Part shown: one piece after another, positions 23,215-34,500 of the stretch
Layout of the letters: each line of letters starts with the position of its first letter
How positions within the stretch are numbered: the stretch's first letter is position 1
NCBI RefSeq assembly: GCF_029227915.1
Contig: NC_079877.1
Coordinates: 36,049,851-36,113,850, forward strand
Length of the DNA: 64,000 nucleotides
DNA from: Hydractinia symbiolongicarpus
Lineage: Eukaryota; Cnidaria; Hydrozoa; Anthoathecata; Hydractiniidae
Direction: 5' to 3'
Made by a program: the position numbers and the translations under genes
The notes under the pieces: generated by a model
What the model was told of the DNA's origin: nothing
Seen by the model: only the letters and a program-made list of their open reading frames with translations
The model's database searches: none

Positions 23215-24129
23215 GTACATTCTTTGTATACTTTTGACTATACGGTCCGAGTCCGGGATTTAGGGGAAATCGCGGGTTTTCGTTTGCCGGCGATTAAACT
23301 TCTTTTATTCAGCGTCTCATCAAAAATGAAAATATTTTTGAAAACTACAAGTCTCAGGCGTTTTAGTGGTGAAAAAATAATTTAAAAAATCGTTCGGGAA
23401 ATGAGTTTACTCCCTTGGTACTTTCTTTGTATACTTTTGACTATACGGGCCGAGTGCGGGATTTACGGGAAATTGCAGGTTTTCGTTTGCCGGCGATTAA
23501 ACTACTTTTATTCAGCGTCTCATCAAAAATGAAAACATTTTTGAAAACTACAATTCTCATGGGCTTTAGTGGTGAAATAATAATTTAAAAAATCGTTCTG
23601 GAAATGAGTTTACTCACAGGGTACTTTCTTTGTATACATTTGACTATACGGACCGAGTCCGGGGTTTACGGGAAATCGCGTGTTTTTGTTTGCCGGCGAT
23701 TAAACTTCTTTTATTCAGCGTCTCATCAAAAATGAAAACAATTTTGAAAACTACAATTCTCATGCGTTTTAGTGGTGAGAAGGTAATTTAAAAAATCGTT
23801 CTGGAAATGAGTTTACTCACAGGGTACTTTCTTTGTATACATTCGACTATACGGACCGAGTCCGGGGTTTACGGGAAATCGCGTGTTTTCGTTTTCCGGC
23901 GATTAAACCTCTTTCATTAAGCGTCTCATCAAAAATGAACACATTTTTGAAAACTACAAGTCTCATGCGTCTTAGTGGTGAAAAAATAATTTAAAAAATC
24001 GTTCGGGAAATGAGTTTACTCCCTGGGTACATTCTTTTTATACTTTTGACTATACGGGCCGAGTCCGGGATTTAGGGGAAATCGCGGGTTTTCATTTGCC
24101 GGCGATTAAACTTCTTTTATTCAGCGTCC

Positions 24130-25700
24130 CATCAAAAATGTAAACATGTTTGAATACTACAAGTCTCATTAGTTCTTGTGGTGCAGAAATAATTTGAAAA
24201 ATCATTCGGGAAATGAGTTTACTCCCTTGGTACTCTCTTTGTACACTTTTGACTATACGGGCCGAGTCCGGGATTTACGGGAAATCGCGGGTTTTCGTTT
24301 GCTGGCGATTAAACGTCTTTTATTCAGCGTCTCATCAAAAGTGAAATCATTTTTAAAAACTACAAGTCTCATGCGTTTTAGTGGTGAAAAGATAATTTAA
24401 AAAATCGTTCTGGAAATGAGATTACTCACAGGGTACTTTCTTTGTATACATTCGACTATACGGGCGAAACCCAGGATTTACGGGAAATCGCGTGTTTTCG
24501 TTTGCCGGCGATTAAACCTCTTTCATTAAGCGTCTCATCAAAAATGAAAACATTTTTGAAAACTATAAGTCTCATGCGTTTTAGTGGTGAAAAAATAATT
24601 TAAAAAATCCTTCGGGAAATGAGTTTACTCCCTGGGTACATTATTTTTATACTTTTGACTATACGGGCCAAGTCCGGGATTTAAGGGAAATCGCGGGTTT
24701 TCATTTGCCGGCGATTAAACTTCTTTTATTCAGCGTCCCATCAAAAATGTAAACATGTTTGAATACTACAAGTCTCATTAGTTCTTGTGGTGCAGAAATA
24801 ATTTGAAAAATCATTCGGGAAATGAGTTTACTCCCTTGGTACTCTCTTTGTACACTTTTGACTATACGGGCCGAGTCCGGGATTTACGGGAAATCGCGGG
24901 TTTTCGTTTGCCGGCGATTAAACGTCTTTTATTCAGCGTCTCATCAAAAGTGAAATCATTTTTGAAAACTACAAGTCTCATGCGTTTTAGTGGTGAAAAG
25001 ATAATTTAAAAAATCGTTCTGGAAATGAGATTACTCACAGGGTACTTTCTTTGTATACATTTGACTATACGGGCGAAACCTAGGATTTACGGGAAATCGC
25101 GTGTTTTCGTTTGCCGGCGATTAAACCTCTTTCATTAAGCGTCTCATCAAAAATGAAAACATTTTTGAAAACTATAAGTCTCATGCGTTTTAGTGGTGAA
25201 AAAATAATTTAAAAAATCGTTCGGGAAATGAGTTTACTCCCTGGGTACATTCTTTTTATACTTTTGACTATACGGGCCAAGTCCGGGATTTAGGGGAAAT
25301 CGCGGGTTTTCATTTGCCGGCGATTAAACTTCTTTTATTCAGCGTCCCATCAAAAATGTAAACATGTTTGAATACTACAAGTCTCATTAGTTCTTGTGAT
25401 GCAGAAATAATTTGAAAAATCATTCGGGAAATGAGTTTACTCCCTTGGTACTTTCTTTGTACACTTTTGACTATACGGGCCGAGTCCGGGATTTACGGGA
25501 AATCGCGGGTTTTCGTTTGCCGGCGATTAAACGTCTTTTATTCAGCGTCTCATCAAAAGTGAAATCATTTTTGAAAACTACAAGTCTCATGCGTTTTAGT
25601 GGTGAAAAGATAATTTAAAAAATCGTTCTGGAAATGAGATTACTCACAGGGTACTTTCTTTGTATACATTCGACTATACGGGCCAAGCCAGGGATTTACG
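24130..25700 (+). repeat. 609-bp trimer higher-order repeat, about 2.6 copies
   Basis: TTAGTTCTTG monomers lie at 24167, 24776 and 25385, exactly 609 bp (three monomers) apart. Each is followed by a CTCTTTGTACAC or CTTTGTACAC monomer with GTGAAATCATTTTT, then CGAAACCCAGG and ACTATAAGTC units. The first two copies share CTCTCTTTGTACAC; the third has a GTGATGCAG change. Confidence 0.88.
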
Positions 25701-25838
25701 GGAAATCGCGAGTTTTCGTTTGCCGGCGATTAAACCTCTTTCATTAAGCGTCTCATGTAAAATGAAAACATTTTTGAAAACTACAAGTCTAATGCGTTTT
25801 AGTGGTGAAAAAATAATTTAAAAAATCGTTCGGGAAAT

Positions 25839-25934
25839 GAGTTTACTCCCTGGGTACTTTCTTTGTATACTTTTGACTACAAGTCTCATGCGTTTTAGTG
25901 GTGAAAAGATATTTTAAAAAATCGTTCTGTAAAT
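25839..25934 (+). repeat. Half monomer (96 bp), no. 8
   Basis: Standard junction. It is the first of a pair spaced 299 bp apart. The tail preceding the next anchor reads GATATTTTAA, a private change. Confidence 0.92.
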
Positions 25935-26137
25935 GAGTTTACTCACAGGGTACTTTCTTTGTATACATTCGACTATACGGGCGAAACCCAGGATTTACGG
26001 GAAATCGCGTGTTTTCGTTTGCCGGCGATTAAACCTATTTCATTAAGCGTCTCATCAAAAATGAAAACATTTTTGAAAACTATAAGTCTCATGCGTTCTA
26101 GTGGTGAAAAAATAATTTAAAAATTCGTTCGGGAAAT

Positions 26138-26233
26138 GAGTTTACTCCCTGGGTACTTTCTTTGTATACTTTTGACTACAAGTCTCATGCCTTTTAGTGG
26201 TGAAAAGATAATTTAAAAAATCGTTCTGTAAAT
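26138..26233 (+). repeat. Half monomer (96 bp), no. 9
   Basis: Standard junction, 299 bp (one full plus one half monomer) after no. 8. It has CATGCCTTTTAG in place of CATGCGTTTTAG. Confidence 0.92.
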
Positions 26234-27045
26234 GAGTTTACTCACAGGGTACTTTCTTTGTATACATTCGACTATACGGGCGAAACCCAGGATTTACGGG
26301 AAATCGCGTGTTTTCGTTTGCCAGCGATTAAACCTCTTTCATTAAGCGTCTCATCAAAAATGAAAACATTTTTGAAAACTATAAGTCTCATGCGTTCTAG
26401 TGGTGAAAAAATAATTTAAAAATTCGTTCGGGAAATCAGTTTACTCCCTGGGTACATTCTTTGTATACATTCTACTATACGGGCCAAGCCCGGGATTTAC
26501 GGGAAATCGCGGGTTTTCGTTTACTGGCGATTCAAGCGCTTTCATTAAGCGTCTCATCAAAAATGATAACATTTTTGAAAACTACAAGTCTCATGCGTTT
26601 TAGTGGTGGAAAAATAATTTAAAAAATCGTTCGGGAAATGAGTTTACTCCCTTGGTACTTTCTTTGTGTACTTTTGACTATACGGGCCGAGTCCGGGATT
26701 TACGGGAAATCGCGGGTTTTCGTTTGCCGGCGATTAAACGTCTTTTATTCAGCGTCTCATCAAAAGTGAAATCATTTTTGAAAACTACAAGTCTCATGCG
26801 TTTTAGTGGTGAAAAAATAATTTAAAAAATCGTTCTGGAAATGAGATTACTCACAGGGTACTTTCTTTGTATACATTCGACTATACGGGCCAAGCCAGGG
26901 ATTTACGGGAAATCGCGGGTTTTCGTTTGCCGGCGATTAAACTTCTTTCATTAAGCGTCTCATGTAAAATGAAAACATTTTTGAAAACTACAAGTCTAAT
27001 GCGTTTTAGTGGTGAAAAAATAATTTAAAAAATCGTTCGGGAAAT

Positions 27046-27141
27046 GAGTTTAATCCCTGGGTACTTTCTTTGTATACTTTTGACTACAAGTCTCATGCGT
27101 TCTTGTGGTGAAAAAATAATTTAAAAATTCGTTCGGGAAAT
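27046..27141 (+). repeat. Half monomer (96 bp), no. 10
   Basis: Standard junction, with GAGTTTAATCCC as a private change at the anchor. The tail is of the AAAAATTCG type, so its downstream half differs from nos. 1-9. It is the first copy of the 1111-bp repeat. Confidence 0.92.
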
Positions 27142-28156
27142 GAGTTTACTCCCTGGGTACATTCTTTGTATACATTCTACTATACGGGCCAAGCCCGGGA
27201 TTTACGGGAAATCGCGGGTTTTCGTTTGCTGGCGATTCAAGCGCTTTCAATAGGCGTCTCATCAAAAATGATAACTTTTTTGAAAACTACAAGTCTCATG
27301 CGTTTTAGTGGTGGAAAAATAATTTAAAAAATCGTTTGGGAAATGAGTTTACTCCATTGGTACTTTCTTTGTGTACTTTTGACTATACGGGCTGAGTCCG
27401 GGATTTATGGGAAATCGCGGGTTTTCGTTTGCCAGCGATTAAACCTCTTTCATTAAGCGTCTCATCAAAAATGAAAACATTTTTGAAAACTACAAGTCTC
27501 ATGCGTTCTAGTGATGAAAAAATAATTTAAAAATTCGTTCGGGAAATGAGTTTACTCCCTGGGTACATTCTTTGTATACATTCTACTATACGGGCCATGC
27601 CCGGGATTTACGGGAAATCGCGGGTTTCCGTTTGCTGGTGATTCAAGCGCTTTCATTAAGCGTCTCATCAAAAATGATAACATTTTTGAAAACTACAAGT
27701 CTCATGCGTTTTAGTGGTGGAAAAATAATTTAAAAAATTGTTCGGGAAATGAGTTTACTCCCTTGGTACTTTCTTTGTGTACTTTTGACTATACGGGCCG
27801 AGTCCGGGATTTACGGGAAATCGCGGGTTTTCGTTTGCCGGCGATTAAACGTCTTTTATTCAGCGTCTCATCAAAAGTGAAATCATTTTTGAAAACTACA
27901 AGTCTCATGCGTTTTAGTGGTGAAAAAATAATTTAAAAAATCGTTCTGGAAATGAGATTACTCACAGGGTACTTTCTTTGTATACATTCGACTATACGGG
28001 CCAAGCCAGGGATTTACGGGAAATCGCGGGTTTTCGTTTGCCGGCGATTAAACTTCTTTCATTAAGCATCTCATGTAAAATGAAAACATTTTTGAAAACT
28101 ACAAGTCTAATGCGTTTTAGTGGTGAAAAAATAATTTAAAAAATCGTTCGGGAAAT

Positions 28157-28252
28157 GAGTTTCCTCCCTGGGTACTTTCTTTGTATACTTTTGACTACAA
28201 GTCTCATGCGTTCTAGTGGTGAAAAAATAATTTAAAAATTCGTTCGGGAAAT
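28157..28252 (+). repeat. Half monomer (96 bp), no. 11
   Basis: Standard junction, exactly 1111 bp after no. 10 and with the same AAAAATTCG tail. The anchor reads GAGTTTCCTCCC. Confidence 0.92.
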
Positions 28253-28861
28253 GAGTTTACTCCCTGGGTACATTCTTTGTATACATTCTACTATACGGGC
28301 CAAGCCCGGGATTTACGGGAAATCGCGGGTTTTCGTTTGCTGGCGATTCAAGCGCTTTCATTAAGCGTCTCATCAAAAATGATAACTTTTTTGAAAACTA
28401 CAAGTCTCATGCGTTTTAGTGGTGGAAAAATAATTTAAAAAATCGTTTGGGAAATGAGTTTACTCCATTGGTACTTTCTTTGTGTACTTTTGACTATACG
28501 GGCTGAGTCCGGGATTTATGGGAAATCGCGGGTTTTCGTTTGCCGGCGATTAAACGTCTTTTATTCAGTGTCTCATCAAAAGTGAAATCATTTTTGAAAA
28601 CTACAAGTCTCATGCGTTTTAGTGGTGAAAAGATAATTTAAAAAATCGTTCTGTAAATGAGATTACTCACAGGGTACTTTCTTTGTATACATTCGACTAT
28701 ACGGGCCAAGCCAGGGATTTACGGGAAATCGCGGGTTTTCGTTTGCCAGCGATTAAACCTCTTTCATTAAGCGTCTCATGTAAAATGAAAACATTTTTGA
28801 AAACTACAAGTCTAATGCGTTTTAATGGTGAAAAAATAATTGAAAAAATCGTTCGGGAATT

Positions 28862-28957
28862 GAGTTTACTCCCTGGGTACTTTCTTTGTATACTTTTGAC
28901 TACAAGTCTCATGCGTTTTAGTGGTGAAAAGATAATTTAAAAAATCGTTCTGTAAAT
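28862..28957 (+). repeat. Half monomer (96 bp), no. 12
   Basis: Standard junction. Upstream, a TTAATGGTG and AATTGAAAAAATCG change removes a stop codon and opens a chance frame across the unit boundary; nothing suggests it is coding. Confidence 0.92.
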
Positions 28958-30378
28958 GAGTTTACTCACAGGTTACTTTCTTTGTATACATTCGACTATA
29001 CGGGCGAAACCCAGGATTTACGGGAAATCGCGTGTTTTCGTTTGCCAGCGATTAAACCTCTTTCATTAAGCGTCTCATCAAAAATGAAAACATTTTTGAA
29101 AACTACAAGTCTCATGCGTTCTAGTGGTAAAAAAATAATTTAAAAATTCGTTCGGGAAATGAGTTTACTCCCTGGGTACATTCTTTGTATACATTCTACT
29201 ATACGGGCCATGCCCGGGATTTACGGGAAATCGCGGGTTTTCGTTTGCTGGCGATTCAAGCGCTTTCATTAAGTGTCTCATCAAAAATGATAACATTTTT
29301 GAAAACTACAAGTCTCATGCGTTTTAGTGGTGGAAAAATAATTTAAAAAATCGTTCGGGAAATGAGTTTACTCCCTTGGTGCTTTTTTTGTGTACTTTTG
29401 ACTATACGGGCCGAGTCCGGGATTTACGGGAAATCGCGGGTTTTCGTTTGCCGACGATTAAACGTCTTTTATTCAGCGTCTCATCAAAAGTGAAATCTTT
29501 TTTGAAAACTACAAGTCTCATGCGTTTTAGTGGTGAAAAGATAATTTAAAAAATCGTTCTTGAAATGAGATTACTCACAGGGTACTTTCTTTGTATACAT
29601 TCGACTATACGGGCCGAGTCCGGGATTTACGGGAAATCGCAGGTTTTCGTTTGCCGGCGATTAAACTACTTTTATTAAGCGTCTCATCAAAAATGAAAAC
29701 ATTTTTGAAAACTACAAGTCTCATGTGTTTTAGTGGTGAGAAGATAATTTAAAAAATCGTTCTGGAAATGAGTTTACTCACAGGGTACTTTCTTTGTATA
29801 CTTTTGGCTATACGGGCCGAGTCCGGGATTTACGGGAAATCGCAGGTTTTTGTTTGCCGGCGATTAAACTACTTTTATTCAGCGTCTCATCAAAAATGAA
29901 AACATTTTTGAAAACTACAAGTCTCATGCGTTTTAGTGGTGAAAAAATAATTTAAAAAATCGTTCGGGAAATGAGTTTACTCCCTGGGTACTTTCTTTGT
30001 ATACTTTTGACTATACGGGCCGAGTCCGGGATTTACGGGAAATAGCGGGTTTTCGTTTGCCGGCGATTAAACTTCTTTTATTCAGCGTCTCATCAAAAAT
30101 GAAAACAATTTTGAAAACTACAATTCTCATGCGTTTTAGTGGTGAGAAGATAATTTAAAAAATCGTTCTGGAAATGAGTTTACTCACAGGGTACTTTCTT
30201 TGTATACATTCGACTATACGGGCCAAGCCCGGGATTTACGGGAAATCGCGTGTTTTTGTTTGCCGGCGATTATATCTCTTTCATTAAGCGTCTCATCAAA
30301 AATGAAAACATTTTTGAAAACTACAAGTCTAATGCGTTTTAGTGGTGAAAAAATAATTTAAAAAATCGTTCGGGAAAT

Positions 30379-30474
30379 GAGTTTACTTCCTGGGTACTTT
30401 CTTTGTATACTTTTGACTACAAGTCTCATGCGTTTTAGTGGTGAAAAGATAATTTAAAAAATCGTTCTGTAAAT
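30379..30474 (+). repeat. Half monomer (96 bp), no. 13 (last)
   Basis: Standard junction with CTTCCTGGG, as in no. 3. No half monomer was found from here to the end of the window. Confidence 0.92.
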
Positions 30475-30677
30475 GAGTTTACTCACAGGGTACTTTCTTT
30501 GTATACATTCGACTATACGGGCGAAACCCAGGATTTACGGGACATCGCGTGTTTTCGTTTGCCGGCGATTAAACCTCTTTCATTAAGCGTCTCATCAAAA
30601 ATGAAAACATTTTTGAAAACTATAAGTCTCATGCGTTCTAGTGGTGAAAAAATAATTTAAAAATTCGTTCGGGAAAT

Positions 30678-32300
30678 GAGTTTACTCCCTGGGTACATTC
30701 TTTGTATACATTCTACTATACGGGCCAAGCCCGGGATTTACGGGAAATCGCGGGTTTTCGTTTGCTGGCGATTCAAGCTCTTTCATTAAGCGTCTCATCA
30801 AAACTGATAACATTTTTGAAAACTACAAGTCTCATGCGTTTTAGTGGTGGAAAAATAATTTTTAAAAAAATCGTTCGGGAAATGAGTTTACTCCCTTGGT
30901 ACTTTCTTTTTATACTTTTGGCTATACGGGCCGAGTCCGGGATTTACGGGAAATCGCGGGTTTTCGTTTGCCGGCGATTAAACGTCTTTTATTCAGCGTC
31001 TCATCAAAAGTGAAATCATTTTTGAAAACTACAAGTCTCATGCGTTTTAGTGGTGGAAAAATAATTTTTAAAAAAATCGTTCGGGAAATGAGTTTACTCC
31101 CTGGGTACTTTCTTTGCATACTTTTGTCTATACGGGCCGAGTCCGGGATATACGGGAAATCGCGGGTTTTCGTTTGCCGGCGATTAAACTTCTTTTATTC
31201 AGCGTCTCATCAAAAATGAAAACATTTTTAGAAACTACAAGTCTCATGCGTTTTAGTGGTGAAAAAATAATTTAAAAAATCGTTCGGGAAATGAGTTTAC
31301 TCCCTGGCTACTTTCTTTGTATACTTTTGACTATACGTGCCGAGTCTGGGATTTACGGGAAATCGCGGTTTTCGTTTACCGGCGATTAAACTTCTTTTAT
31401 TCAGCGTCTCATCAAAAATAAAAATATTTTTGAAAACTACAAGTCTCATGCGTTTTAGTGATGAAGAAATAATTTAAAAAATCGTTCGGGAAATGAGTTT
31501 ACTCCCTGGGTACTCTCTTTGTACACTTTTGACTATACAGGCCGAGTCCGAGATTTACGGGAAATCGCGGGTTTTCGTTTGCCGGCGATTAAAAGTCTTT
31601 TATTCAGCGTCTCATCAAAAGTGAAATCATTTTTGAAAACTACAAGTCTCATGCGTTCTAATGGTGAAAAAATAATTTAAAAATTCGTTCGGGAAATGAG
31701 TTTACTCCCTGGGTACATTCTTTGTATACATTCTACTATACGGGCCAAGCCCGGGATTTACGGGAAATCGCGGGTTTTCGTTTGCTGGCGATTCAAGCTC
31801 TTTCATTAAGCGTAAATGATAACATTTTTGAAAACTACAAGTCTAATGCGTTTTAGTGGTGGAAAAATAATTTTTAAAAAAATCGTTCGGGAAATGAGTT
31901 TACTCCCTGGGTACTTTCTTTGCATACTTTTGTCTATACGGGCCGAGTCCGGGATATACGGGAAATCGCGGGTTTTCGTTTGCCGGCGATTAAACGTCTT
32001 TTATTCAGCGTCTCATCAAAAATGAAAACAATTCTGAAAACTACAAGTCTCATGCGTTTTAGTGGTGAAAAAATAATTTAAAAAATCGTTCGGGAAATGA
32101 GTTTACTCCCTGGCTACTTTCTTTGTATACTTTTGACTATACGTGCCGAGTCTGGGATTTACGGGAAATCGCGGTTTTCGTTTACCGGCGATTAAACTTC
32201 TTTTATTCAGCGTCTCATCAAAAATAAAAATATTTTTGAAAACTACAAGTCTCATGCGTTTTAGTGATGAAGAAATAATTTCAAAAATCGTTCGGGAAAT
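30678..32300 (+). repeat. ~806-bp tetramer block with private indels
   Basis: The CTATACGTGCCGAGTCTGGG monomer with shortened CGCGGTTTTCG recurs at 31331 and 32137 (806 bp). Anchor spacings here are irregular: 206, 206, 203, 202, 203 and 198. Causes seen are a 3-bp gain in the A-rich tail (30860s, 31070s, 31870s), a 1-bp loss in GCGGGTTTT, and an 8-bp loss at GCGTAAATG near 31812. The 806-bp length is four monomers minus the net of these. Confidence 0.82.
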
Positions 32301-32829
32301 GAGTTTACTCCCTGGGTACTCTCTTTGTACACTTTTGACTATACAGGCCGAGTCCGAGATTTACGGGAAATCGCGGGTTTTCGTTTGCCGGCGATTAAAC
32401 GTCTTTTATTCAGCGTCTCATCAAAAATGAAAACAATTTTGAAAACTACAAGTCTCATGCGTTTTAGTGCTGAGAAGATAATTTAAAAAATCGTTCTGGA
32501 AATGAGTTTACTCACAGGGTACTTTCTTTGTATACATTCGACTATACGGGCCAAGCCCGGGATTTACGGTAAATCGCGTGTTTTCGTTTGCCGGCGATTA
32601 AACCTCTTTTATTAAGCGTCTCATCAAAAATGAACACATTTTTGAAAACTACAAGTCTCATGCGTTTTAGTGGTGAAAAAATAATTTAAAAAATCGTTCG
32701 GGAAATGAGTTTACTCCCTGAGTACATTCTTTTTATACTTTTAACTATACGGGCCGAGTCCGGGATTTAGGAGAAATCGCGGGTTTTCGCTTGCCGGCGA
32801 TTAAACTTCTTTTATTCAGCGTCTCATCA

Positions 32830-34500
32830 AAAATGTAAACATGTTTGAATACTACAAGTCTCATTAGTTCTTGTGGTGCAGAAATAATTTGAAAAATCGT
32901 TCGGGAAATGAGTTTACTCCCTTGTTACTTTCTTTGTACACTTTTGACTATACGGGCCGAGTCCGGGATTTACAAGAAATCGCGGGTTTTCGTTTGCCAG
33001 CGATTAAACGTCTTTTATTCAGTGTCTCATCAAAAATGAAAACAATTTTAAAAACTACAAGTCTCATGCGTTTTAGTGGTGAAAAAATAATTTAAAAAAT
33101 CGTTCGGGAAATAAGTTTACTCCCTGGGTACATTCTTTTTATACTTTTGACTATACGGGCCGAGTCCGGGATATAGGGGAAATCGCGGGTTTTCGTTCGC
33201 CGGCGATTAAACTTCTTTTATTCAGCGTCTCATCAAAAATGTAAACATGTTTGAATACTACAAGTCTCATTAGTTCTTGTGGTGCAGAATTAATTTGAAA
33301 AATCGTTCGGGAAATGAGTTTAATCCCTTGGTAATTTCTTTGTATACATTCGACTATACGGGCCAAGCCAGGGATTTACGGGAAATCGCGGGTTTTCGTT
33401 TGCCGGCGATTAAACGTCTTTTATTCAGCGTCTCATCAAAAATGAAAACATTTTTGTAAACTACAAGTCTCATGCGTTTTAGTGGTGAAAAGATAATTTA
33501 AAAAATCGTTCTGTAAATGAGTTTACTCACAGGGTACTTTCTTTGTATACATTCGACTACACGGGCAAAACCCAGGATTTACGGGAAATCGCGTGATTTC
33601 GTTTGCCGGTGATTAAACCTCTTTCTTTAAGCGTCTCATCAAAAATGAAAACATTTTTGAAAACTACAAGTCTCATGCGTTTTAGTGGTGAAAAAATAAT
33701 TTAAAAAATCGTTCGGAAAATGAGTTTACTCCCTGGGTACATTCTTTGTATACATTCTACTATACGGGCCAAGCCCGGGATTTACGGGAAATCGCGGGTT
33801 TTCGTTTGCCGCGATTAAACTTCTTTTATTCAGCGTCTCATCAAAAATGTAAACATGTTTGAATACTACAAGTCTCATTAGTTCTTGTGGTGCAGACATA
33901 AATTGAAAAATCGTTCGGGAAATGAGTTTACTCCCTTGGTACTTTCTTTGTACACTTTTGACTATACGAGCCGAGTCCGGCATTTACGGGAAATCGCGGG
34001 TTTTCGTTTGCCGGCGATTAAACGTCTTTTATTCAGCGTCTCATCAAAAATGAAAACAATTTTGAAAACTACAAGTCTCATGCGTTTTAGTGGGGAAAAG
34101 ATAATTTAAAAAATCGTTCTGGAAATGAGTTTACTCACAGGGTACTTTCTTTGTATACATTCGACTATACGGGCCAAGCCCGGGATTTAGGGGAAATCGC
34201 GGGTTTTGGTTTACCGGCGATTAAACTTCTTTTATTCAGCGTCTCATCAAAAATGTAAACATGTTTGAATACTACAAGTCTCATTAGTTCTTGTGGTGCA
34301 GAAATAATTTGAAAAATCGTTCTGGAAATGAGTTTACTCACAGGGTACTTTCTTTGTATACATTTGACTATACGGGCCAAGCCCGGGATTTACGGGAAAT
34401 CGCGGGTTTTCGTTTGCCGGCGATTAAACTTCTTTTATTCAGCGTTTCATCAAATATGAAAACATTTTTGAAAACTACAAGTCTCATGCGTTTTAGTGGT
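32830..34500 (+). repeat. Mixed dimer/trimer block led by TTAGTTCTTG monomers
   Basis: TTAGTTCTTG monomers lie at 32862, 33268, 33876 and 34282, spaced 406, 608 and 406 bp, so two and three monomers alternate. The units between carry varied class II neighbours, including TACACGGGC variants. From 34.5 kb the order settles into a hexamer. Confidence 0.8.

Larger units (their letters stand above)
25839..26436 (+). repeat. 299-bp tandem duplication around half monomers 8 and 9
   Basis: Half monomers at 25839 and 26138 are each followed by a CGAAACCCAGG class II unit with ACTATAAGTC and GTTCTAGTGG. This is an independent occurrence of the same 203 plus 96 unit seen near 18 kb, here with fewer shared private changes. 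Confidence 0.82.
26600..28650 (+). repeat. 1111-bp tandem repeat (5 full plus 1 half monomer), about 1.8 copies
   Basis: The rare CTTTGTGTACTTTTGAC monomer recurs at 26666 and 27777 (1111 bp), and the second such monomer with CTCCATTGG and GGCTGAGTCC recurs at 27371 and 28482 (1111 bp). The half monomers at 27046 and 28157 keep the same offset. The length 1111 is five times 203 plus 96. Confidence 0.88.

Noticed and set aside
30896-31219. Longest open frame (107 codons), and a similar 103-codon frame at 30702-31013
   Set aside because: Both are tandem monomer sequence read through because of a 3-bp gain that removes the usual TAA. 203 bp is not a multiple of 3, so the frame changes each monomer; the peptides are just translated satellite, with no recognisable domain.
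33726-33983. Minus-strand frames of 65-85 codons (also 515-730, 28697-28912, 34165-34380, 47230-47445)
   Set aside because: They are antisense readings of the same monomer in the minority of copies lacking a stop, with no conservation between blocks.
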